Positions 20,111-27,550 of a stretch of 64,000 nucleotides of DNA are shown here, piece after piece. The number at the start of each line of letters is the position of its first letter. The stretch's first letter is position 1. Where the stretch lies: positions 1 to 64,000 of the forward strand of contig NZ_CP107800.1 in the NCBI RefSeq assembly GCF_041431135.1, in the 5' to 3' direction. A program made the translations under genes and the position numbers. The notes under the pieces are model-generated. The model ran no database searches. It had not been told where the DNA came from and was given only the letters and a program-made list of their open reading frames with translations. The stretch is from Streptomyces sp. NBC_00554. GTDB lineage: Bacteria > Actinomycetota > Actinomycetes > Streptomycetales > Streptomycetaceae.

Positions 20111-20893
20111 TTAGAAGTTGCCGAGGCCGCCGCAGACGTTCAGGGCCTGCGCGGTGATGGAGGCGGCGGTGTCGGAGGCGAGGTAGCCGACCAGGCCCGC
20201 GACCTCTTCGGGGCTCGAGTAGCGGCCCAGGGGGATCTTGGCCTGGAACTTCTCGAGGATGGCTTCCTCGGAGGTGTCGTAGGCGGCCGCATATCCCTGG
20301 CGCACGCGCTGTGCCATGGGTGTCTCCACATAGCCGGGGCACACCGCGTTGACGGTGATACCGGTCGGCGCGAGCTCGTTGCCGAGGGCCTTGGTGAAGC
20401 CGACGACGCCGTGCTTGGACGCCGAGTAGGGGGCGCCGAGCACCACGCCCTGCTTGCCCGCGGTGGAGGCGATGTTGATGATCCGGCCGCGGGTCTTGGT
20501 GCGCATGCCGCCGGCGTTGAGGACCTCGCGGGTCAGCCGGAAGACGCTGTTGAGGTTGGTGTCGATGACGTCGTCCCACAGCTCGTCGGGGATGTCGGCG
20601 GTGACGCCGCCGCCGCTGCGGCCCGCGTTGTTGACCAGTACGTCGATGGCGGCGAACCGGTCGACGGCGGCGGCGACGAAGGCGGCGACACTGCTCGCGG
20701 ACCGCACGTCGACGGCGGCGCCGTCGACGTCGAGGCCTTCCTCGCGCAGCTGCTTGACGGTGCTGGTCACGTTCTCGGCGGTGCGGGCGCCGAGGAACAC
20801 CCGGTGGCCGCCGGCGGCCAGGAGCCGGGCGACGGCGAGACCGATACCGCTGGTCGCGCCGGTGACGAGGGCGACGCGCTTGTCCTGCTGCAT
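20111..20893 (-). CDS. Type II PKS ketoreductase (C9-type)
   Basis: 260 residues, a classic short-chain dehydrogenase: TGATSGIGLAVARLL (NADPH loop), DVLVNNAGRSGGG, IINIASTAGKQG with the catalytic Ser, and YSASKHGVVGFTKAL with Tyr and Lys. The SGGG after NNAGR and the C-terminal VCGGLGNF match ActIII-type enzymes that reduce the C9 carbonyl of the ACP-bound chain. Coupled in one operon between ACP and aromatase/cyclase. Confidence 0.93.
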   Translation of the reverse strand: MQQDKRVALVTGATSGIGLAVARLLAAGGHRVFLGARTAENVTSTVKQLREEGLDVDGAAVDVRSASSVAAFVAAAVDRFAAIDVLVNNAGRSGGGVTADIPDELWDDVIDTNLNSVFRLTREVLNAGGMRTKTRGRIINIASTAGKQGVVLGAPYSASKHGVVGFTKALGNELAPTGITVNAVCPGYVETPMAQRVRQGYAAAYDTSEEAILEKFQAKIPLGRYSSPEEVAGLVGYLASDTAASITAQALNVCGGLGNF

Positions 20894-20923
20894 GGTGGCT
20901 TCTCCCTGGATGCGGAGGTCGGG

Positions 20924-21196
20924 TCAGGCGGCGGTGGAGACGGACGGCAGAAGGCCGTTGACGGCCGCGATGAGCGTGCGGGGGGTGCGGTTGTCGGTGA
21001 AGACGTCGTCGTCGAGGGCGATGCCGTACTCGCGCTCGATGCGGCCGCCCGTCTCGAGCAGGGCCAGCGACTCGTAGCCGAGCGACTCGAAGTCGAGGTC
21101 GAGGATGTCGCCGTCCAGGTCGATGCCGTCGTCGGCACCGGCGCCCTCCAGGAGGATGCGCTTGAGGTCGGCGAGGGTGAACACAGCGGAGCTCAT
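20924..21196 (-). CDS. Type II PKS acyl carrier protein
   Basis: 90 residues: FTLADLKRILLEGAGADDG, then DLDFESLGYESLALLETGGR with the Ser that carries phosphopantetheine in LGYESLAL. Size and sequence are typical of aromatic-PKS ACPs. The ATG at 21196 follows AAGGGA. Oddly it lies over 12 kb from KS-alpha and CLF, with which it must work, instead of directly behind them. It leads the operon ACP-ketoreductase-aromatase-monooxygenase-halogenase. Confidence 0.93.
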   Translation of the reverse strand: MSSAVFTLADLKRILLEGAGADDGIDLDGDILDLDFESLGYESLALLETGGRIEREYGIALDDDVFTDNRTPRTLIAAVNGLLPSVSTAA

Positions 21197-21285
21197 GACT
21201 GTCCCTTTCGGGGAGATGGGTGCGGGAAAGGCGGAGGTCGGTGCGGGAAGGCGGGTGCGGGAAAGGCGGAGGGGGCGGGAAAGGC

Positions 21286-21405
21286 GACGCCCCTGCCGTG
21301 GTGCACGGCAGGGGCGTCGACGGGGGGTGCGTGCCCGGCCCCGGAGGGGTGGGCCGGGCAAGAGTGCGCCCCTGCCGGGGCGGGGGATGTCGCCGGCAGG
21401 GGCAC
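21286..21405. terminator. Three consecutive GC-rich hairpins upstream of the ACP operon
   Basis: A 15-bp perfect stem with a 3-base loop spans 21286-21318 (arm GACGCCCCTGCCGTG). A 10-bp stem spans 21332-21360 (arm TGCCCGGCCC). An 11-bp stem spans 21368-21403 (arm GCCCCTGCCGG). The first and third share the core CCCCTGCC. They sit between the hemerythrin gene stop and the ACP start on the same strand, so they likely insulate the two as a terminator array. The surrounding 21230-21285 has imperfect copies of GTGCGGGAAAGGCGGAGG. Confidence 0.6.
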
Positions 21406-21499
21406 GTAAGGGGGCGGCCGGTCACACGGGCCGCAGGGGTGGGGCTCAGAGGGCGGGCCGCAGGGGGCGGCTCAGGGGGCGCTGGTCAGGGGCGGGCGC

Positions 21500-22126
21500 T
21501 CAGACCCCCCACATCCCGCGCTTGCGGTAGCTCGACTCCCAGAACAGCTTGTTGAGGGCCTTCACCGGCGCGGGCATGGTGTCCAGGAACGCCTTGCGCT
21601 CCGTGGCGTTCTGCCCGTCCGTGATCCAGGGGAAGTAGACGGCCGCACCCTTGGGGCCCTGCTTGCGGGCCATCGCACCGCGGAAGGCGTCCCAGTCCTT
21701 GCCGGTGAGCACGTCCTGGATGAGCGGCAGCGCCTCGTTCTCCTCGTGCGCCATGTGGTCGCCCAGGACCCGCGCGAGCTCGGCCACCCGGGCGGGCAGG
21801 TCGGCGGCGCCCCGCGCCATGCCGTCGTCGACCGAGGCGAGAACCGGGTCGAGCTGGGCGTGCTCGGCCTCCATCTCGTCCAGGAGCTTCTGGTCGGCCG
21901 GCCGGCCACTCACGGCGCCCGCGACCCGCGGCCACAGGTCCGAGTCCTCGACGGTGTGGTGCAGGTGCAGCTGGAACTTGAAGTTCTCCCAGCCGTCGCG
22001 TACTTCCGGGGTTTTGGCGCGGCCCGCGGCCACCGCCGCGGCCAGTCGCTGAAGGTCGCGCCGGAAGGCGTCGTGCGTCGCGTACATGACGGCGAAGTTG
22101 ATCTGGGCCTGCTGTGCGACTGCCAT
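21500..22126 (-). CDS. Hemerythrin HHE-domain protein
   Basis: 208 residues with the cation-binding helices: HDAFRRDLQRL, FQLHLHHTVEDSDLWP (HxxxE), EMEAEHAQLDPVL and LGDHMAHEENEALPLIQ (HxxxE). The pattern binds a di-iron centre and senses or buffers O2, NO or redox stress. ATG at 22126 has AAAGG at suitable spacing; ATG at 22135 is too close to it. It diverges from an ECF41 sigma gene, and its upstream DNA holds a TGTCACA box on its own strand, so it may belong to that sigma factor's regulon. Confidence 0.85.
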   Translation of the reverse strand: MAVAQQAQINFAVMYATHDAFRRDLQRLAAAVAAGRAKTPEVRDGWENFKFQLHLHHTVEDSDLWPRVAGAVSGRPADQKLLDEMEAEHAQLDPVLASVDDGMARGAADLPARVAELARVLGDHMAHEENEALPLIQDVLTGKDWDAFRGAMARKQGPKGAAVYFPWITDGQNATERKAFLDTMPAPVKALNKLFWESSYRKRGMWGV

Positions 22127-22336
22127 GGTGTGCATGCCTTTCGTGGATGGACCGGCCCGGGGCCGGCCGGCTTGAGGGAAGAACTCGCTGTCGCGAGCGG
22201 GGAGTGACGGTCTCTTCCTGCCGGGCTCCCCACGCCCCGCGGCCCGGGATGCCTTCGCGAATGAGAGGCAGGGGCCGGGGCCGGATGTGACATGGAACGC
22301 CGGAGTTGTGAGCTGAATCACATCAGCGGGCGCGGA

Positions 22337-22363
22337 TGTCACATATCGCGGGCGAAAGCCGTC
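22337..22363 (+). promoter_or_regulatory. Predicted ECF41-type promoter (TGTCACA-N16-CGTC)
   Basis: TGTCACA at 22337-22343 and CGTC at 22360-22363 are separated by exactly 16 bases and lie 33 bases before the sigma gene start. This matches the autoregulatory promoter described for ECF41 sigma factors, as I recall it. On the other strand, TGTCACA at 22292-22286 faces the hemerythrin gene, with a weaker CCTC 17 bases on. Confidence 0.7.
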
Positions 22364-22396
22364 TCGGGTCTGAGCGCATCACACAGGAGGTGCACG

Positions 22397-23353
22397 ATGT
22401 CCGACAGTCCTGCGGGCGACTACGCGGCCAGCCCCGTCGAAGCCTCCACCGAGGTCTTCGTCGGCTACCGCGAGTTGCTCTTCTCGATCGTCTACAACCT
22501 GCTCGGCACCGTCGCCGACACCGAGGACGTGCTGCAGGAGACCTGGTTGTCGTGGTCGGCGAAGAAGAGCCGCTCCCCCGACCAGGAGATCGACAACCCG
22601 CGGGCCTACCTCGTGCGGATCGCGGTCAACCACGCCCTGGGCCGCAAGGCCGCCATCAAACGGCGCCGCGAGACCTACGTGGGCCCCTGGCTGCCGGAAC
22701 CGCTGGTCGGCCGGGTCGCCGACGCCGGGCCGGCCGCCGACGCCGCCCACCACGCGCTGCAGGGCGAGTCGGTGTCCATGGCGCTGATGGTGGTGCTGGA
22801 GACCCTCTCCCCGCTGGAGCGGGCGGTGTTCGTCCTGCACGACGTGTTCGGCTACGAGCACGCCGAGATCGCGGGCATCCTCGACCGCAACCCCACCTCG
22901 GTGCGCCAGCTCGCCCACCGGGCCCGCGCCCACGTACAGGCGCGCCGCCCCCGCTACCAGGCCGACCCCCAGGTACAGCAGCAGGTCACCGAGCGGTTCA
23001 TCGACGCCGCTCTCGGCGGCGACCTGAACGCCCTGATGCAGATGCTGGCACCCGACGTCACCATGTGGACCGACGGCGGCGGCAAGGTCCCCACCGCGGG
23101 CCTGCGCCCGGTCATCGGCCGGGAGAAGGTGTGCCGGCTGCTCGCCGGCTACGCCAGCCGGGCACCGCAGGACATCGACATCCACTACCGGCACGTCAAC
23201 GGCGACCCCTCGGCCGTGGTGTTCTCCGAGGACTCCCCCTACGCGGTCCTCGTCATGGACCTCACGCCCGAGAGCGACCAGGTGCGGGGCATCTACGCCG
23301 TGATCAACCCGGACAAGCTGGCCAGTGTGCGGTCCGGACAGGACGAGGACTGA
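22397..23353 (+). CDS. ECF41-group RNA polymerase sigma factor with SnoaL-like C-terminal domain
   Basis: 318 residues; AGGAGG six bases before the ATG at 22397. Region 2 is FVGYRELLFSIVYNLLGTVA with DTEDVLQETWLSW. The linker has WLPEP. Region 4 is LSPLERAVFVLHDVFGYEHA with NPTSVRQLAHRARAHV. The C-terminal SnoaL-like extension, which tunes activity in this group, has DGGGK and NPDKL. It has no anti-sigma gene beside it, as expected of ECF41. A near-perfect promoter for itself lies just upstream. It is likely to drive stress or export genes in and around the cluster. Confidence 0.9.
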   Translation: MSDSPAGDYAASPVEASTEVFVGYRELLFSIVYNLLGTVADTEDVLQETWLSWSAKKSRSPDQEIDNPRAYLVRIAVNHALGRKAAIKRRRETYVGPWLPEPLVGRVADAGPAADAAHHALQGESVSMALMVVLETLSPLERAVFVLHDVFGYEHAEIAGILDRNPTSVRQLAHRARAHVQARRPRYQADPQVQQQVTERFIDAALGGDLNALMQMLAPDVTMWTDGGGKVPTAGLRPVIGREKVCRLLAGYASRAPQDIDIHYRHVNGDPSAVVFSEDSPYAVLVMDLTPESDQVRGIYAVINPDKLASVRSGQDED

Positions 23354-23366
23354 CCCCCGGTGGGCG

Positions 23367-24713
23367 TCAGCCCACACCGTGACCGTGTCCGGCGGTCGCC
23401 CCGGCGACATCGCCGCGGCCGGCCGCGGCCGCTTCCGCGCCGTCGGCGGGGCGGGGCGCGGGCGCCACCAGGGGCGTCCCGGTGCGGTCCCTGAGCAGCA
23501 GGTTGAGGACGGGGGCCGCGATGCCGGTGGTGACCAGCGCCATCAGCACCATCGCGGAGAACAGCTGCACGGTCAGCAGCCCCAGGCTCAGCCCGACGTT
23601 CAGCAGGACCAGTTCGGTCAGCCCGCGGGTGTTCATCAGCACACCGAGCACGGTGGCGTCCTTCCAGCCCATACCGGTCAGACGCGCGGACAGGGCGACA
23701 CCGCCCAGCTTGCCCAGGCAGGCCACCGCGATGATGGCCACCATCTGCAGCACACCGCCGGCGGTGAGCGTGGTGAGGTCCACGGACAGGCCGGTGACCA
23801 CGAAGAAGACCGGGAGCAGCAGCTTGCCGGCCGACTCCAGGGGCGGCAGGGCCACCCGGTGCAGCAGGCTGTCGCGGCGCCTGGGCATCACGAGGCCGAA
23901 CATGAACGCCCCGAAGATGGCGTGGATGCCGATGTGGGAGGTGGTGAACGCCGACGTGAACGCGCCCGCGGCGACCAGGACGGCGACGTACGGCGTGTGG
24001 GCGACCTTCAGCCGGTCGCCGACCGCGGCGAGCGCGGGGCGCACCAGCCACAGCATGACGGCGACGTAGACCGCCGACCAGGCCATCACCGTCAGGAACC
24101 CGGCGGTGCCGGTGGCGGTGGTCAGGGCGACCACGACGGCCAGCATGCACCAGGCGAGCAGGTCGTCCGCGGCCGCGAGGCCCAGAGCCAGGGTGCCGGT
24201 CCTCGTCGACTGCAGGCCCTGTTCGGCGATGATCCGGGCCAGCACCGGGAAGGCGGTGATCGACATGGCGACGCCGAGATAGAGGGCGAACTCGGTGAAC
24301 GGCACGGTGTGGCCGTTGACGACGTCGTGCGAACCGTAGATCAGCCAGGCGAGCCCGATACCCAGGGCCATGGGCAGTGCCAGCGAGCTGATCCAGATGG
24401 TGCCGGTGGAGCGGAAGCGGCCCTTGAGGGCGCCGCTGTTGAACTCCCAGCCGATGATGAACATGAAAAGGAGCAGACCCACCTGGGAGACGACGCCCAG
24501 GTGGGGGCGTATCTCGGCGGGGAAGAACCGCTCGGGCAGGCCGCCCGGCAGCAGGCCGAGCAGGCTCGGACCCAGGCAGATGCCGACGGTGATCTCACCG
24601 ATCACGGCAGGTTGCTTGATACGGCGGCACAGCGCGGTGACGACGGCCGTCAGGGCGAGGATCAGGGCTATGCCGCCGATCGCCGTGACGGTGATCCACT
24701 CGGAGTGGGGCAC
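23367..24713 (-). CDS. CPA2-type cation/proton antiporter
   Basis: 448 residues with about 12 membrane spans. PAVIGEITVGICLGPSLLG and LGLAAADDLLAW (the DD of Na+/H+ exchangers) are typical, and LMNTRGLTELVLLNVGLSLG is the conserved late helix. The C-terminus is a His/Gly-rich cytoplasmic tail. Related antiporters occur in several antibiotic clusters, where they may help export or pH balance. It is convergent with the sigma factor, with a 13-base gap, and follows the F420-type reductase. Confidence 0.88.
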   Translation of the reverse strand: MPHSEWITVTAIGGIALILALTAVVTALCRRIKQPAVIGEITVGICLGPSLLGLLPGGLPERFFPAEIRPHLGVVSQVGLLLFMFIIGWEFNSGALKGRFRSTGTIWISSLALPMALGIGLAWLIYGSHDVVNGHTVPFTEFALYLGVAMSITAFPVLARIIAEQGLQSTRTGTLALGLAAADDLLAWCMLAVVVALTTATGTAGFLTVMAWSAVYVAVMLWLVRPALAAVGDRLKVAHTPYVAVLVAAGAFTSAFTTSHIGIHAIFGAFMFGLVMPRRRDSLLHRVALPPLESAGKLLLPVFFVVTGLSVDLTTLTAGGVLQMVAIIAVACLGKLGGVALSARLTGMGWKDATVLGVLMNTRGLTELVLLNVGLSLGLLTVQLFSAMVLMALVTTGIAAPVLNLLLRDRTGTPLVAPAPRPADGAEAAAAGRGDVAGATAGHGHGVG

Positions 24714-24739
24714 AGCAGTCTCCTGTCAGGCGGGCAGGG

Positions 24740-25150
24740 TCATGGTCGGGCCGGCGCGGTGGCCGGGGTGTCGAGGGGGCGCAGTTCGATGAAGTCGAAG
24801 GCCTTGAAGCGGCGCAGCAGGGGCCGGAGCGGGGCCGGTACGACGGCCTGCTGCGGGTCGGTGAACACGTGCGGCTGGTGCAGGCGGATGTGCCGGCCCC
24901 GGGTGTGCAGTTCGCAGCCGCCGGCGGCGACGGTGTTGCGCACCCAGTCGGACTGGGGGCCGTAGGGAAGTGACATGACGTAGTGCGGGCCGCGTTTGAA
25001 CACCTTGACCGGGGTGCGGTAGGCGCGCCCGGACTTGCGTCCCGTGTGGACGACGGCGCCGAACCCGGGCATCCGGGTCAGGACGGGGCCGACGAATCGG
25101 TTGGCGAAGGTGCGGTTGAAACGGGCCAGACGCCTTTGGACGGCGGACAT
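24740..25150 (-). CDS. F420-dependent (DDN-type) oxidoreductase, short form
   Basis: 136 residues, split-barrel fold of the deazaflavin-dependent nitroreductase family: FGAVVHTGRKSGRAYRTPVK with SLPYGPQSDWVRNTVAAGGC, then ELHTRGRHIRLHQPHVF. The family reduces quinones, coumarins and other activated rings using F420H2. In this operon it follows the flavin reductase and may reduce a polyketide quinone. A longer paralogue lies at 30972-31577. Confidence 0.82.
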   Translation of the reverse strand: MSAVQRRLARFNRTFANRFVGPVLTRMPGFGAVVHTGRKSGRAYRTPVKVFKRGPHYVMSLPYGPQSDWVRNTVAAGGCELHTRGRHIRLHQPHVFTDPQQAVVPAPLRPLLRRFKAFDFIELRPLDTPATAPARP

Positions 25151-25226
25151 CCATGACTCCTTCGTGCCGGTCTGGACGTGCAGTTGGGGAAACGGGGGGC
25201 AAGGCGGCGGGGCGGCGGGGCGGGGC

Positions 25227-25784
25227 TCAGCCGTCGAAGATGGGGTGGGTGCCGCGCTGTTCCTCCTCCAGGGAGCCCATCGACCCGCGGAAGAAGATCA
25301 GCGGTTCCTGGTCCGCGCACGGCACGCCGAGCTCCACCACCTCGCCGACGAAGATCGTGTGGTCGCCGCCCTCGAAAGCGTTGACCAGGCGGCAGGACAA
25401 AAAGGCCATCGCCTCGCTGAGGACGGGGACGCCGGTGGCCGACAGATGGTGGTCCACGCTCTGCAGCGTGGCGGTCTGCCGGCCCGCGAACGCCCAGGCC
25501 ACCTGCTCCTGACGGCCGGTCAGGAAGTTCACGGCGTAGGCCCCGGTCTCCTCCACCACCTGGCGCAGCCGCGAGTCCTTGTGCAGGCAGAACAGGACCA
25601 GCGAGGGGTCCAGGGAGACCGAGGTGAAGGAGTTGACGGTGGCTCCGGACGCCTGCTCGCCGGTGCCGCTGGTGATCACGGTCACCCCGGTGACGAACAG
25701 GCCGCACACATTGCGCAGCAGTTTGCCGTCGACGGGTCCAACAGCCCGGTGTGGTCGTCGGGTCTGTGGCTGTGTCGCAGTCAT
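25227..25784 (-). CDS. Flavin reductase (HpaC/ActVB-type)
   Basis: 185 residues: LRNVCGLFVTGVTVITSGTG, EQASGATVNSFTSVSLDPSL, FCLHKDSRLRQVVEE and GDHTIFVGEVVELGV are characteristic of NAD(P)H:flavin oxidoreductases that release FADH2 or FMNH2. It is the only such gene in the window, so it is the natural partner for the two halogenases. It lies next to the BBE-like oxidase and the short F420 enzyme. Confidence 0.9.
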   Translation of the reverse strand: MTATQPQTRRPHRAVGPVDGKLLRNVCGLFVTGVTVITSGTGEQASGATVNSFTSVSLDPSLVLFCLHKDSRLRQVVEETGAYAVNFLTGRQEQVAWAFAGRQTATLQSVDHHLSATGVPVLSEAMAFLSCRLVNAFEGGDHTIFVGEVVELGVPCADQEPLIFFRGSMGSLEEEQRGTHPIFDG

Positions 25785-25850
25785 GGGCGCCCCCTGGGCC
25801 GTGGGAAGAGAAGGTGAGGTGCCGCCGTCGCCCCGGGAGCAGGGCCAGCG

Positions 25851-25985
25851 GATGCTCCCGGCGTGGCCGGGCAGATGTGCTCCGGGCGCGGCCGGCCGAT
25901 GCTCCGGGCGCGGCCGGCCGATGCTCCGGGCGCGGCCGGCGGATGCTTCCGGGTGTGGCTAGCGGATGCTCTGGGCGTAGCTGAA
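25851..25985. repeat. Tandem 22-24 bp repeat, six imperfect copies
   Basis: Units related to GATGCTCCGGGCGCGGCCGG begin at 25851, 25874, 25898, 25920, 25942 and 25965. The last copies include the 3' end and stop codon of the BBE-like oxidase. The array fills the gap to the flavin reductase gene. It appears to have grown from the end of the oxidase gene. Confidence 0.75.
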
Positions 25986-27458
25986 GAGGCCGTACGGGTC
26001 GTAGGCGGCCTTGGTCGCGGCGAGCCGCGGGTAGTTCTCGGCGTAGTAGGACCGCTTCCAGTCCTTGAGGGCCGGGTCGATGAAGTTCTGGTAGGTCTCG
26101 CCGCTGGAGTAGGGGTCGATCGCGGCGAACCCGCGGTCCACCCACAGGCGGGCGGCCGCCTTGCCCTCGTCGGTGGCCGAAGCCGGGATGGTGGCCAGGT
26201 AGTTGGTGGTGCAGAGGCTGTCGCGGTGCACATAGGCGGTCGCCCGGCGGCCGAGGTCGGAGTCGGCTCCGCCCAGCGGCAGCACCTGCAGCTGGTGGAT
26301 CTGGCCCGCCTGGCGGTCCGCGTCGAACACCGCGAGCGCGGAGGCCCAGCCGCTGCGCGCCATCGGGGCCTTGAACATGCGGCTGCGTTCCAGGCCGAAC
26401 GCGGGCCTGCTCAGCTGCCCTTCGGGGTGCATCTCCGCCGCCCGGTGGCACTGCTCGGTGGTCCGGGTGGCGCAGCCGTACACGCCCATCATCAGCGTGC
26501 GGTAGGGCAGGACCGCGTCGGTGCGGGCGGCCGCCGGCCCGGTCAGGGTGAGCAGCCGGCCCACCTCGCCGGCCAGTTCGTCGGCCGTGCCGGCGGAGAC
26601 CAGACGGATCGCGGGCACCGGGGTGGAGCCGGGAGCCGCGTCGACGAGGGTGACCACGCAGGCGCCGCCGATGGTGCGGGGTGCGTCCGCCAGCCACCGG
26701 GCGTATCCGTCGACCATGTCGAGCGCCTTGTCGTAGGCGAAGACGAGGGTCGAGGTGGCCACGTCGGTGACCGCGTGGGGGGTGGCGGTGTAGGAGGTGA
26801 CGACGCCGAAGTTGCCGCCGCCACCGCCTCGTATCGCCCAGAACAGGTCGCTGTTGCGGCTCGCCGAGGCGGTCACCGTGCGGCCGTCGGCGAGGACCAC
26901 CTGGGCGCAGGTCAGGGCGTCGCAGGCCATGCCGAGCGGGCGGGTCAGGAAGCCGAGGCCGCCGCCCTGGACGAATCCGCCGGCCGCGACCGTGGGGCAG
27001 GCGCCGCCGGCCACCGCCAGTCCCGCGGGGGCCAGGGTGTTGAGGAGGTCGACGTTCTGGGCGCCGGGCCCGAAGGTCACCGAACCGGCGCCCAGGGCGA
27101 TGGAGTTCAGGCGGGACACGTCGACGACCAGGCCCGTGGTGATGGAGTATCCGCCGAGGCTGTGGCCGCCGCTGCGGACCGATATGGGGATGTCCTGGTT
27201 CTGTGCGAAGGCCAGGCACAGGGCGACGTCGGCCGCGCCCGCGCAGTAGGCGACGGCCTGCGGTGCGATGGTGTCGAACTGCTGGAGTTCCAGCTGCTTG
27301 GCGGTCGCGTAGGAGGAGTCGCCGGGCAGGACCAGGGTGCCGGCCAGGTGGCCGCGCAGCTGCTCCCAGGGGGCGTCGGCGTAGGCGGACGCCGGGCGGA
27401 CGGCGGCGAGGGCGAGGGCGGTGCCGGAGGCCCCGAGGAGTGTTCTTCGACTGATCAT
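25959..27458 (-). CDS. Secreted BBE-like FAD-linked oxidase
   Basis: 499 residues. The N-terminus MISRRTLLGASGTALALAAV is a twin-arginine-type signal ending near PASAYA. PISVRSGGHSLGGYS carries the His used for covalent FAD attachment, and GGACPTVAAGGFVQGGGLGF carries a Cys that suggests bicovalent binding. GGGGGNFGVVTSYT and the C-terminal FIDPALKDWKRSYYAENYPR complete the berberine bridge enzyme pattern. It probably oxidises a late, exported intermediate: oxidative ring closure, dehydrogenation or coupling. Acting outside the membrane is unusual and would pair with the adjacent pump. Confidence 0.9.
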   Translation of the reverse strand: MISRRTLLGASGTALALAAVRPASAYADAPWEQLRGHLAGTLVLPGDSSYATAKQLELQQFDTIAPQAVAYCAGAADVALCLAFAQNQDIPISVRSGGHSLGGYSITTGLVVDVSRLNSIALGAGSVTFGPGAQNVDLLNTLAPAGLAVAGGACPTVAAGGFVQGGGLGFLTRPLGMACDALTCAQVVLADGRTVTASASRNSDLFWAIRGGGGGNFGVVTSYTATPHAVTDVATSTLVFAYDKALDMVDGYARWLADAPRTIGGACVVTLVDAAPGSTPVPAIRLVSAGTADELAGEVGRLLTLTGPAAARTDAVLPYRTLMMGVYGCATRTTEQCHRAAEMHPEGQLSRPAFGLERSRMFKAPMARSGWASALAVFDADRQAGQIHQLQVLPLGGADSDLGRRATAYVHRDSLCTTNYLATIPASATDEGKAAARLWVDRGFAAIDPYSSGETYQNFIDPALKDWKRSYYAENYPRLAATKAAYDPYGLFSYAQSIR

Positions 27459-27550
27459 GATTTCAAGTCCCAGCAGAGCGCCCCCGGTCCGAAGGACCGG
27501 GGGCGGAGGTTGACAGCGGGCGGAGGTGCGGGCGGAGCGCCTCGCGGGGG

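Noticed and set aside
23325..24965. 546-codon plus-strand frame opposite the antiporter
   Set aside because: Gln/Gly/Arg-rich with no membrane or domain features; the antiporter on the minus strand is clear.
25851..25985. Tandem repeat considered as a CRISPR array
   Set aside because: Units are contiguous with no unique spacers and are derived from the adjacent gene end.
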